From Pseudomonas sp. PSKL.D1 (GTDB taxonomy: Bacteria; Pseudomonadota; Gammaproteobacteria; Pseudomonadales; Pseudomonadaceae): a stretch of DNA of 64,000 nucleotides. Positions 50,422 through 58,735 of this stretch are shown here, piece after piece. Location of the stretch: positions 2,404,001 to 2,468,000 of the forward strand of contig NZ_CP118607.1 in NCBI RefSeq assembly GCF_028898945.1. The letters are read 5' to 3'. The notes beneath the pieces were generated by a model. It was given only the letters and a program-made list of their open reading frames with translations. It did no database searches and was not told the DNA's origin. Both the position numbers and the translations under genes were made by a program. Positions within the stretch are counted from its first letter, which is position 1, and each line of letters starts with the position of its first letter.

Positions 50422-50436
50422 GGCGTTCTCCTGGCC

Positions 50437-52659
50437 TTACTGCACGGTCACGTTGACGGTGCGGGTGGTGCCTTGGCTGCTGGTGATGGTCGCCTGCGGC
50501 GCCGCCGTCGGGATCACCGTGGTGCTGTTGCTCACCGTCAGCCGCCAGCGGCCGGTCACCGGTACCGTGGTGGTGCCGAGGGTTTGCACGCCGGTGGTGG
50601 TGGTCACACGCACGGTGATGGTGTTGCCGGTGGTGACCGAGGACGTGCCACTGATGTCCCAGTTGTACCGGCCGTTGGAGCGTGCCAGCACCGTGGCGGC
50701 AGTCACCGCGAAGGTCTCGGCGGCTGGCCGTGGCTGCACGTTGACCGTCACCGTGCCGTTGCCCGACACCGCACCCAGCGCATCACGCGCCTGGTAGGTG
50801 AAGGTGGTGGTGAACGCCGAGGTGACGCTGGTCGGCGGCGTGTAGGTGACGCTGGTGCCGTCGGTGCTCACCGTGCCGCGCCCGGCCGGGGGTTGCGTGA
50901 GGTTGGCCACGGCCAGTGGCACGTTGCCTTCCGGGTCGGTGTCGTTGGCCAGCACGTTGATGGTCAGCGGTACACCCAGGGTGGTGACGGTTTCCGGGTT
51001 GGCGGTCGGCGGCTGGTTGGGCGCGACGTTGATGGTGACGTTGGCCGGGGCCGACTTCAGGCCCTTGGCGTCCATCGCCCGGTAGGTGAAGGTGGCCACC
51101 AGCGGCTGGGTGGCACCGGCCGGCGGGGTGTAGGTGACCGCGGCGCTGCCGTTGAGCACCACTCCGCCCAGGCCGGTACCCGGCTGGGTCAGGTCGGTGA
51201 TGCTCAGTGGCACGTTACCGTCCGGGTCACTGTCGTTTTGCAGCAGGCTCAGGGTCAGCGGCACGCCAACGGTGGTGCTGCCGACATCGGCCTGAGCCAG
51301 CGGCGGCTGGTTGGCGGCTTCGACCGGTGCGTTGCCGACGATCACCACCGGTTCCACGTCGCTGCCGCCGTGGGCGGACTTGACGGTGATGGTAGCCGGC
51401 GGCTGGGCCAGGTCGTTGATGGTCAGGCTCTGCAGCGTGCCGGACTTCGACAGCCGGCCATACCCTTGGGCAATGATGTCGGGGATGACCACTTCGTCGC
51501 TGGAACGTGCTTCGATGGTCAGCCGTTTGTTCGCCCATTCATAGCGTGCGGTACTCACCTTGACCACGTCGGACAGCTTGCTCGACAGGGCCGTCGGCTG
51601 GGTGTTGGCAGCCGTGTTGCTGGCCGTGACGACCACCACCGGGGGCGGCGCGGCCTGGCTCAGTTGCTGGTTGAAGAACAGCCCGTTGTTGTCTGGCGTA
51701 AGGCTGAACTGGCACGGCGAGGGTGGCGTGCCGACCAGCGCCAGGCCATTGCGCATGCACAGGCTGGCGTTGTTCGGCGCCTTGGCGAAGACTGCCACGC
51801 GGGTGCCGCTGCCGTTGCGCGAGTAGGTGGCACGTTCCAGGGTGACCGGGGTTTGCGCACGTTGGTCAAGGACCTTGCCGGACACCGTGAACAGGTTGGT
51901 CTGGATGGTCCCGGCCGGGCCCTGGATGCGCACGAAGTTGGTACCGAACGGGCTGCCGATCACGGCCTCGGTGCGGTTCGGGTCGCCGATGTAGGTTTCG
52001 CTGGCACCGGTGTCCGGGTTGACCTCGGTGTACGGCCCGGTGGCACTGCGCAGGAACGGCCCCAGCGCGCCGCCCAGCGCACCGGTGAACACCCCCGGCG
52101 CGCCGATGCCGATGTCGCGGGTGATGTTGATCGCCCGGCGGCCCGGTGCAGCCACGTTCACCGTTTCCACGCCATAGGGGTGGGTGATGGTGTAAGTACC
52201 GGCGGTGGGCACCGACACCCGGATGCGGATGCGCGCAAAGCTCTGCTGGTCGCCATCCACCGGGTTCTCGGCGGCGAAGGCAGCCTCCAGCCCCGCGACA
52301 TAGGCATCCAGTTCATAGCCACTGTTGCCCACCGCCGGGATGGTGGCCTCGGCCAGGAACCAGAACATCTCCGGCGGCCAGTTGTCGGGGAACACCAGCG
52401 GCAGTGCATCGTCGTACACGCCCGGTTCCGGCAGCAGGGTGCACATGTAGTTGGTGGCACCGGGCACCCGCGAACTGGTGGCGCGCGACTGGCACAGCTC
52501 CAGCTTCAGGCCGTCGCCGTCCTCGTACCACATCGGGTAGCCGCCGGTGGCGAAGGTGTAAGGGCCCGGGTCGACATCGCTCAGCGCCGCGAAAGCCGCG
52601 CTGGTGACGGTGAGTGAAAAACCGGCGGCGAACAGCGCACGGCGTGGCCAAGTATTCAT
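50437..52659 (-). CDS. Secreted protein: novel Cys-containing N-domain plus tandem Ig/cadherin-like repeats
   Basis: 740 residues. A signal peptide ends at AFA. Residues up to about 440 form a domain shared with the upstream paralogue (DPGPYTFATGGYPMWYEDGD, SSRVPGATNYMCTLLPEPGV, GRRAINITRDIGIG). Two tandem-95/cadherin-like repeats follow (QPPLAQADVGSTTVGVPLTL and QPPTANPETVTTLGVPLTIN, each with ND-DP-GN motifs) and a final beta domain. The start is chosen for the AGGAGG before 52659. It probably acts outside the cell with curli, as an adhesin or matrix protein; that is inferred from operon context. Confidence 0.82.
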   Translation of the reverse strand: MNTWPRRALFAAGFSLTVTSAAFAALSDVDPGPYTFATGGYPMWYEDGDGLKLELCQSRATSSRVPGATNYMCTLLPEPGVYDDALPLVFPDNWPPEMFWFLAEATIPAVGNSGYELDAYVAGLEAAFAAENPVDGDQQSFARIRIRVSVPTAGTYTITHPYGVETVNVAAPGRRAINITRDIGIGAPGVFTGALGGALGPFLRSATGPYTEVNPDTGASETYIGDPNRTEAVIGSPFGTNFVRIQGPAGTIQTNLFTVSGKVLDQRAQTPVTLERATYSRNGSGTRVAVFAKAPNNASLCMRNGLALVGTPPSPCQFSLTPDNNGLFFNQQLSQAAPPPVVVVTASNTAANTQPTALSSKLSDVVKVSTARYEWANKRLTIEARSSDEVVIPDIIAQGYGRLSKSGTLQSLTINDLAQPPATITVKSAHGGSDVEPVVIVGNAPVEAANQPPLAQADVGSTTVGVPLTLSLLQNDSDPDGNVPLSITDLTQPGTGLGGVVLNGSAAVTYTPPAGATQPLVATFTYRAMDAKGLKSAPANVTINVAPNQPPTANPETVTTLGVPLTINVLANDTDPEGNVPLAVANLTQPPAGRGTVSTDGTSVTYTPPTSVTSAFTTTFTYQARDALGAVSGNGTVTVNVQPRPAAETFAVTAATVLARSNGRYNWDISGTSSVTTGNTITVRVTTTTGVQTLGTTTVPVTGRWRLTVSNSTTVIPTAAPQATITSSQGTTRTVNVTVQ

Positions 52660-52691
52660 GCGGCCTCCTGGAAGGCTGAGCCTTTGTCTGT

Positions 52692-54020
52692 TCATGGCAG
52701 CAGCACCACGTCTTCGCTGTCGCTACCGCCGTTGCTGCTGGTGACCTGCACCTTGGCCGGCGGGATGGGCGAGAGGCTGGTACTGAGGGTTTTCAGCGCG
52801 CCGTCGCCGCTGAGGTTGCCGATCAGCGCCCCGTTGCCGGTGTGGGCGGTGAGGGTGGGCGGCGACGTTTCGTCGCTGGTGCTGGCCACCAGGGTCAGGG
52901 TGCCGTTGGCCAGGCTGTACTCGGCGCGGGTGATGGTCACCAGGTCAGTCAGTGGCAGGCTGGCACTGGTGACGCTGCTGGTGGGGATTGCCGCGCTGTT
53001 GTCGGCGCTGATCAGCAGGTTGGTGCCCGGTGCCGGGTTGAGCACCGACTGGGCATACCAGGCACCGGTGCCGTTGGCTTCGGTCAGCGACAGGTTTGGC
53101 GTTTGGCTGGTGAGGGTGACGGTGGCCGGTGGCGGCGGGGCCATCACGAACATGTCCTGCTGGGCATGCAGGTCGCCGTTCTCGGTGCGCCGCGAATACG
53201 TGCTGCGCAGCGGCATCAGCGGGGTGGGGCGGGCCACCTCGGACAGCTTGCCGGAGATGGCGAACAGCTCGGTGCGCAGGTCGATGCCGCCAGGGCCTTC
53301 AATGCGTACGAAGTTGGTGTTGAACGGGCTGCCGGTGACGCGCTCTTCCAGGTTGGGGTCGCCGATGAAGCGCTCGTTGCCTTCTGTGTAAGGCCCGTTG
53401 ACGCTGCGCAGGAACGGCCCCACATCGCCCTTGAGCGCGCCGCTGAAGTCGCCGGCGCCGGCAATGCCGATGTCGCGGGTCATGTTGATTGCACGGCGCC
53501 CGGCGGCGGGTACGTCGAACACTTCGACGCCGTAGGGGTGGGTGACCACATAGGTGCCGGCGGTGGGCACATCGACGCGGATGCGCACCCGGGCAAAGCT
53601 CACCTGGTCGCCTTCGACCGGCTCTTCGGCGGCGAAGGCTGCTTCGATGGCCGTGCCGTAGCTCAGGTCGATGCCGCGCGCGGCGTCAACGATGGCGGCG
53701 TCGGCGGTGAACCAGAAGGCTTCATCCGGGAAGTTGCTGGGGAAGTTGATCGGCTGGGTGTCGTCGAACACGCCGGGGGTGGGCAGCAACGTACACATGT
53801 ACGAAGGTGCCCCCGGTGCGCCAGGCACCCGCGAGCTTACGGCTTTGGTCAGGCACAGGTCGAGGGTTCGACCGTGGCTGTCCTGGTACCAGGCGGGGAA
53901 GCCGCCGTTGGGTTGGGTATAGGCCCCTGGGTCGACTGCATACAGCGCAGCCTGGGCCGGAAGCTGGAGCATGCCGGCGACGATCGCCACTGCCAGCGGG
54001 TTGGGTATCGGTCGGTGCAT
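52692..54020 (-). CDS. Secreted protein, paralogue of the downstream Ig-repeat protein without the repeats
   Basis: 442 residues. A signal peptide ends at AQA. The sequence parallels the first 440 residues of the next gene (DPGAYTQPNGGFPAWYQDSH, SYMCTLLPTPGVFDD, GRRAINMTRDIGIAGAG, NPLEERVTGSPF-like stretch) and stops after SSNGGSDSEDVVLLP. No characterised family is recognised. AGGAGG precedes the ATG. It is the first gene of the minus-strand unit with csgBA, read from a sigma-54-type promoter. Confidence 0.82.
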   Translation of the reverse strand: MHRPIPNPLAVAIVAGMLQLPAQAALYAVDPGAYTQPNGGFPAWYQDSHGRTLDLCLTKAVSSRVPGAPGAPSYMCTLLPTPGVFDDTQPINFPSNFPDEAFWFTADAAIVDAARGIDLSYGTAIEAAFAAEEPVEGDQVSFARVRIRVDVPTAGTYVVTHPYGVEVFDVPAAGRRAINMTRDIGIAGAGDFSGALKGDVGPFLRSVNGPYTEGNERFIGDPNLEERVTGSPFNTNFVRIEGPGGIDLRTELFAISGKLSEVARPTPLMPLRSTYSRRTENGDLHAQQDMFVMAPPPPATVTLTSQTPNLSLTEANGTGAWYAQSVLNPAPGTNLLISADNSAAIPTSSVTSASLPLTDLVTITRAEYSLANGTLTLVASTSDETSPPTLTAHTGNGALIGNLSGDGALKTLSTSLSPIPPAKVQVTSSNGGSDSEDVVLLP

Positions 54021-54076
54021 GAGTCTATTCCTCCTGCAAACGGGCCCATGGACTTGGGGCGTCTGAACAGGAGTCG

Positions 54077-54091
54077 GCAACAGTCGTGCCA
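54077..54091 (-). promoter_or_regulatory. Sigma-54 promoter of the Ig-protein/csgBA operon
   Basis: On the minus strand TGGCAC-GACTG-TTGC is a perfect RpoN consensus match. It lies 57 bp upstream of the ATG at 54020, with the same spacing as the mnxG promoter. Confidence 0.85.
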
Positions 54092-54178
54092 GGTTGTTTG
54101 CTTTTGGCTGCAGGCCATATGGGACGCGGCTTCCAGAGTAGGGGTCGTTGTTGGCCTGAAGGGCGGGGGTGGGTTGCG

Positions 54179-54196
54179 TTCCCCAAGGTTGGGGGC
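54179..54196 (-). promoter_or_regulatory. Candidate enhancer palindrome for the csgBA unit
   Basis: TTCCCCAAGGTTGGGGGC matches TTCCCC-N6-GGGG. It lies 88 bp upstream (on the minus strand) of the -24 element, the same distance class as at mnxG and at the response-regulator operon. Confidence 0.65.
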
Positions 54197-54214
54197 GCGG
54201 TTGGGTTTGCGAAC

Positions 54215-54330
54215 GGGCGCCGCTTTGCGGCGCATCGCGGATAAATCCGCTCCTACAGTTGCAACGTGTCAGCCCTGACGCACACCCTGTAGGAGCGGAT
54301 TTATCCGCGATGCGTCGCAACGCGACGCCC
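54215..54330. repeat. REP pair (family 1) between divergent sigma-54 genes
   Basis: Arms with core CATCGCGGATAAATCCGCTC then CTACA at 54233-54257 and its perfect inverse at 54288-54312, with outer GCGCC-rich stems. It separates the csgBA control region from the activator gene at 54435; the remaining bases of 54021-54434 show no gene. Confidence 0.85.
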
Positions 54331-54434
54331 GATCTCACAGGCGCAATGATGACGCCCAACCAAATCTCCCGCACACTGCCCAAAAAAACCAAGCCCGATG
54401 CCCCGACCGTGAGGCGGCATAGCTGGAGTAGAAC

Positions 54435-56348
54435 ATGGCGCGACAATTACCCATAACAAACGCCGAAGACCCGCTGCACGAAGCCCGCCAGGCCCGCCTG
54501 CGCCTGGCCAGCGAAGGCGAGCTGCCACTGGGCATGCTGCGCGAAGAAATCGACGCCTCCTGGCGCCGCAGCCTGGGCCATGGCCTGGATTGCCTGCAGG
54601 GCGAACAGGTAGGCCTGGGCCTCGAACAGGGCCACGACCTGCGTACCTTGCTGGCCCGCAACCGCCTGCTGCTGGACGCCGTCACCCCCGAACTCGACTA
54701 CCTGGTGGCCCGCCAGGGCAAGGCCGGCATCATCATCCTCGGCGACGCCCAGGCCAACGTGCTGGCCATCGAAGGGCAAAAACACGTGCTCAACCGCGAA
54801 GGCCTGCGCGACCTGCACCCCGGCAGTTGCTGGAGCGAATCGCTGCGCGGCACCAACGCCATCGGCACGGCAGTGGTGGAAGGGCGCCCCACCTTGATCA
54901 ATTGCGGCGAGCATTACCTCGACCGCCTCAGCCCGTTTTCCTGCACCTCGGTGCCCCTGCGCGACCCGGCGGGCGAGGTGATCGGCGTGCTCGACATCAC
55001 CCGCGAAGGCGTGATGGCCCAGCCCCAGGACAGCCTGTCGATACTGATGATGGCCGCTGGAAATATCGAAAGCCGACTGTTCGGCCTGTACCACCCCGAG
55101 CACCTGGTATTGGCCTTTCACAGCCGCCCGCAGTACCTCAACAGCGCCTGGCACGGCCTGCTGGCCCTGAGCCTGGACGGCGAAGTGCTGGCGGCCAACG
55201 ACAACGCCTGCCAACTGTTGCAGGTGCCTCGCCAGGAGCTGGTGGGTCGGCGTAGCAGCGACCTGCTGGGCGAGCGCTCGCCTGCCTTCATCGCACGGGT
55301 GTTGCAAGGCGGTGTAAGCAGCGTGCAAACCGCCAAGGGCGAGTTTTACTTCCGCGCGCTGCAGCTGCCGCGTCACGGCCAGTTGAACGGGGCCGCGGCG
55401 CCCGGCAAACCTGCATCCACAGCCAAATCACCGGCCCTGGATGCCCTGGCGGGCGGCGATGTTCGGTTGGCGCGCAACCTGCGCATGGCCCGTCAGGGCT
55501 TGGGCAATGGCCTGCCGGTGCTGCTGCTGGGCGAAACCGGCACCGGCAAGGAGGTGGTGGCGCGGGCACTGCACCAGGCCAGCCCGCGCGCAGACAAACC
55601 CTTTGTAGCGGTGAACTGCGCGGCAATCCCCGAAGGCCTGATCGAATCCGAACTGTTCGGCTACCGCGAGGGGGCCTTTACCGGTTCGCGCCGTGGCGGC
55701 ATGGTCGGGCGGCTGATGCAGGCCCATGGCGGCACCCTGTTCCTCGATGAAATCGGCGACATGCCCCTGGCCTTGCAGGCGCGGTTGCTGCGCGTGTTGC
55801 AGGAACGCCGGGTGGCGCCCTTGGGCGCCGGCGATGAACAAGAGATTGACGTGGCGCTGGTCTGCGCCACCCACCGCGACCTCAAGCGCCTGGTGCAAAG
55901 CCAGCACTTTCGTGAAGACCTGTACTACCGGGTCAACGGCGTGTCTCTGCGCTTGCCGGCCCTGCGTGAGCGCGATGACCTGGCGGCCCTGATCGAGGAC
56001 TTGCTGGCCAAGGCCGGCAGCAAAGGCGTAACCCTGGACCCGGCGTTGAGCGCACTGCTGGAAGGCTTCGACTGGCCAGGCAACATCCGCCAGCTGGAAA
56101 TGGTGGTGCGCACGGCGCTGGCCATGCGCGAAGACGGCGAGCAGGTGCTCACCCTCGACCACCTGACCGACTGCCTGCTGGATGAACTGGCCAGTGGCTC
56201 GCCACCTTCGGGCAGCCTCAAGGACAACGAGCTGGACATGATCCGTGGCGCATTGGCGCGCCACCAGGGCAATGTGTCCGCCGCCGCCGAGGCGCTGGGT
56301 ATCAGCCGGGCGACGCTGTACCGCAAGCTCAAGCACTTGCGGGGTTGA
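54435..56348 (+). CDS. Sigma-54-dependent transcriptional activator, AcoR-like
   Basis: 637 residues. An N-terminal GAF-type sensory region (about 50-200, with [20 protein letters not shown]) is followed by a PAS-like stretch (215-300). The AAA+ domain has Walker A GETGTGKE near 365 and the sigma-54 contact loop GAFTGS near 412. The C-terminal Fis-type HTH is [20 protein letters not shown]. By family it activates RpoN promoters in response to a small molecule. It is 2 bp upstream of the exporter gene. The probable role is control of amine oxidation (QHNDH) genes; control of the nearby curli promoter is possible too. Confidence 0.92.
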   Translation: MARQLPITNAEDPLHEARQARLRLASEGELPLGMLREEIDASWRRSLGHGLDCLQGEQVGLGLEQGHDLRTLLARNRLLLDAVTPELDYLVARQGKAGIIILGDAQANVLAIEGQKHVLNREGLRDLHPGSCWSESLRGTNAIGTAVVEGRPTLINCGEHYLDRLSPFSCTSVPLRDPAGEVIGVLDITREGVMAQPQDSLSILMMAAGNIESRLFGLYHPEHLVLAFHSRPQYLNSAWHGLLALSLDGEVLAANDNACQLLQVPRQELVGRRSSDLLGERSPAFIARVLQGGVSSVQTAKGEFYFRALQLPRHGQLNGAAAPGKPASTAKSPALDALAGGDVRLARNLRMARQGLGNGLPVLLLGETGTGKEVVARALHQASPRADKPFVAVNCAAIPEGLIESELFGYREGAFTGSRRGGMVGRLMQAHGGTLFLDEIGDMPLALQARLLRVLQERRVAPLGAGDEQEIDVALVCATHRDLKRLVQSQHFREDLYYRVNGVSLRLPALRERDDLAALIEDLLAKAGSKGVTLDPALSALLEGFDWPGNIRQLEMVVRTALAMREDGEQVLTLDHLTDCLLDELASGSPPSGSLKDNELDMIRGALARHQGNVSAAAEALGISRATLYRKLKHLRG

Positions 56349-56349
56349 C

Positions 56350-58083
56350 ATGGGTAACCTGTTCGCAAGGCTGGTGGAAACCAGCGACCCGGCACTCATG
56401 CGCCAGGCTTTGGCCTGGCTGTACGGCTTCGTGCGCCCGCACCGGCGCGCCATCGGTGTGCTGCTGGGCCTGTCGTTGGGTGCCTCGCTGCTGGCGCTGG
56501 CGCAGCCTTGGTTGGTCAAGACGCTGATCGACGAAGGCCTGTTGGCCAAGGATTACCAGACCCTCTGGCACATGGCGGCAATCATGATCATCGCCGGCCT
56601 GCTGGGCACCGTGCTGGCCGGGGTCAACCGCTACCTGCACACGCGGCTGTCGGGCCGCATCCTGTTTGCCCTGCGTGATGACCTGTACCGCCACCTGCAG
56701 CAATTGTCGCCGACCTTTTACGGGCGCCGGCGCACCGGGGATATCCTCTCGCGGCTGGACGGCGACGTGGCGGAAATCCAGCGGTTTGCCGTGGATTCGC
56801 TGTTCTCGGCGGTGTCGGCGGTGATCGGCCTGGTGGGGGCGGTGGCGTTGATGCTGATGCTGTCGTGGCAATTGTCGCTGCTGCTGGCCCTGCTGATCCC
56901 CATCGAGGTGCTGTGGCTGCGCTGGATGCGGCGCAAGGTGGAGCGCGAGGTACGCAGCCTGCGCGAGCGCTCGGCGGATGTGTCGTCGTTTCTGGTGGAG
57001 ACGCTGCCGGCCATGAAATTCATCCAGGCCACCGGCCAGCAAGGCCGCGAAGCCGGGCGCCTGGACCAGCTGGGCCAGGGTTACATGCGCCAGTTGCTCA
57101 AGGTGCAGGTCACCGAGTTCTTCACCCAGGCGGTGCCTGGCACGCTGACCTCGTGGTGCCGGGCCTGCGCGTTTCTGGTAGGGGGCTGGTGGGTGATTCA
57201 GGGCACCTGGCAACTGGGTGCGCTGATTGCGTTTTCCACCTACATGGGCATGGCCGTCGGCCCTGTACAGAGCCTGCTGGGGCTGTATGTGGCGGTGCAG
57301 CGCATGGCGGTGAGCCTTGGCCGGGTGATGGAACTGAAGCAGGAGGCGGTTGCGGTACAACAGGCATGTTCACCGCAAGCGATGCCGCAAGGGCCGGGCG
57401 AAGTGCGCCTCGAAGGGGTCAGCTTTGCCCATGACGGCCGGCACGGGGCGGTGCTCGACGGTGTTGACGCCTGTGTGCCGGGTGGCCTCAAGGTGGCCAT
57501 CAGCGGAGCTTCCGGGGTGGGCAAGTCCACCTTGATCGACTTGCTGCAGCGCTTCTACGACCCGCAGGTCGGGCGCATCCTGCTAGATGGCGCCGACCTG
57601 CGCGAACTCGACTTGGTGGCTGTGCGCCAGCGCATTGCCGTGGTCAGCCAGGACATCGTGCTGTTTCGCGGTACCCTGGCCGACAACCTGGCCTACGGCG
57701 CCCCCCAAGTCAGCCGTGATGAGCTGGAGCGGGTAGCACGGCTGGCCTGCCTGGACAGCTTGATCGCCAGCCTGCCACTTGGCCTGGACACGCTGCTCGG
57801 GGAGCGCGGGCAGCAGTTGTCCGGGGGGCAGAAGCAGCGCATCGCCATTGCCCGCGCGGTGCTCCAGGCACCAAAGATCCTGGTGCTGGACGAAGCCACC
57901 TCGGCGGTGGACGAGGCCACCGAGCGCGAAGTGATCGCCGCCATCGACACGCTGTTTGCCGGGCGCACGCGGATTGTGATCAGCCACCGCGCCTCGACGC
58001 TGGCCGATGCGGATTTGCACCTGCACCTGCAGGGCGGGCAGTTGCGAGTGCTGGCGCAAGAGGCCGCCAAGCATGGGCAATGA
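56350..58083 (+). CDS. qhpF: ABC exporter (fused TMD-NBD), QhpF-like
   Basis: 577 residues. Six TM helices (about 35-310) are followed by an NBD with Walker A GASGVGKST, Q-loop, signature LSGGQKQR, Walker B ILVLDEATS and the H-loop ISHRAS. There is no C39 peptidase domain. Its length and its order before a small subtilase and a flavoprotein match qhpF of the QHNDH maturation cluster, where it exports the cross-linked gamma subunit. The assignment rests on this context. It overlaps the protease gene by 11 bp. Confidence 0.82.
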   Translation: MGNLFARLVETSDPALMRQALAWLYGFVRPHRRAIGVLLGLSLGASLLALAQPWLVKTLIDEGLLAKDYQTLWHMAAIMIIAGLLGTVLAGVNRYLHTRLSGRILFALRDDLYRHLQQLSPTFYGRRRTGDILSRLDGDVAEIQRFAVDSLFSAVSAVIGLVGAVALMLMLSWQLSLLLALLIPIEVLWLRWMRRKVEREVRSLRERSADVSSFLVETLPAMKFIQATGQQGREAGRLDQLGQGYMRQLLKVQVTEFFTQAVPGTLTSWCRACAFLVGGWWVIQGTWQLGALIAFSTYMGMAVGPVQSLLGLYVAVQRMAVSLGRVMELKQEAVAVQQACSPQAMPQGPGEVRLEGVSFAHDGRHGAVLDGVDACVPGGLKVAISGASGVGKSTLIDLLQRFYDPQVGRILLDGADLRELDLVAVRQRIAVVSQDIVLFRGTLADNLAYGAPQVSRDELERVARLACLDSLIASLPLGLDTLLGERGQQLSGGQKQRIAIARAVLQAPKILVLDEATSAVDEATEREVIAAIDTLFAGRTRIVISHRASTLADADLHLHLQGGQLRVLAQEAAKHGQ

Positions 58084-58735
58084 AAGCGTGCGGGTTGGAG
58101 TGGTCGACAGCGGCTGCGCACCAACACAGGTGCTGGTGGGCGGGCAACGGTTCTGGCTGGAGGACGGCGTGCTGTGTACCGGCGAGCTACAGCCGGACCG
58201 GCTCGGCCACGGCAGTGCGGTGCTGGCATGTTTGCAACCGCAGGCCGCAGGGGTGCCGGTGTTGTTGGCTCAAGTGTTCACCGAGCAGGGTAGCACCAGC
58301 GCCTTGCAGGTGGGGGCTGCCCTGTTCTGGCTGGCGGAGCAGGGCGCACGGGTGATCAACCTCAGCCTCGGGCTGCGTCAGGACCGGCCCGTGCTGCGTC
58401 AGGCCTGTGCCGAGGTGCAGGCGGCGGGGGTGCTTTTGTGCGCGTCGAGCCCGGCACAAGGGGCGCCGGTGTACCCGGCCAGTTACCCCGGGGTGATTCG
58501 CGTGACCGGCGATGCCCGCTGCGCACCCGGGCAGTGGTCGTGGCTGGGTACTGCCCAAGCTGACTTTGGCGGCCCTGTAGGTTCGCCCGGCATGGCCGGT
58601 GCCAGCCTGGGCTGTGCAGCGCTGGCCGGGCGAATCGTGGCGCTCTTGCAGCAGAGGCCCGGGCTTGAGCGTGAGCAGGTGGTGGCGTGGCTGAAGGCAC
58701 ATGCCGCCTATACCGGGCCGGAGAGAAGGGCATGA
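58073..58735 (+). CDS. qhpE: Small subtilisin-like serine protease, QhpE-like
   Basis: 220 residues, a minimal S8 peptidase without a signal peptide. The triad is Asp12 (GVVDSG), His46 (GHGSAV) and Ser178 (AGASLGCAALAG). An intracellular subtilase of this size beside an ABC exporter and a flavoprotein is typical of QhpE, which removes the leader from the QHNDH gamma subunit. It overlaps both neighbours (11 and 4 bp). Confidence 0.85.
   Translation: MGNESVRVGVVDSGCAPTQVLVGGQRFWLEDGVLCTGELQPDRLGHGSAVLACLQPQAAGVPVLLAQVFTEQGSTSALQVGAALFWLAEQGARVINLSLGLRQDRPVLRQACAEVQAAGVLLCASSPAQGAPVYPASYPGVIRVTGDARCAPGQWSWLGTAQADFGGPVGSPGMAGASLGCAALAGRIVALLQQRPGLEREQVVAWLKAHAAYTGPERRA

Noticed and set aside
49696..52617. 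A 973-codon plus-strand frame across csgA, csgB and the Ig-repeat gene
   Set aside because: It spans three real genes on the other strand, including two intergenic ribosome sites, and its sequence is a repetitive Gly/Val/Asp/His shadow.
54131..54144. TTCC...GGGG near the csgBA enhancer as a second binding site
   Set aside because: The half-sites are 2 bp too close for the TTCCCC-N6-GGGGAA spacing and the left half is incomplete.
46902..54330. CRISPR array or tRNA/rRNA genes
   Set aside because: The repeats are REP palindromes with coding or unique DNA between them, not evenly spaced direct repeats; no cloverleaf or rRNA-like sequence was noticed anywhere in the window.
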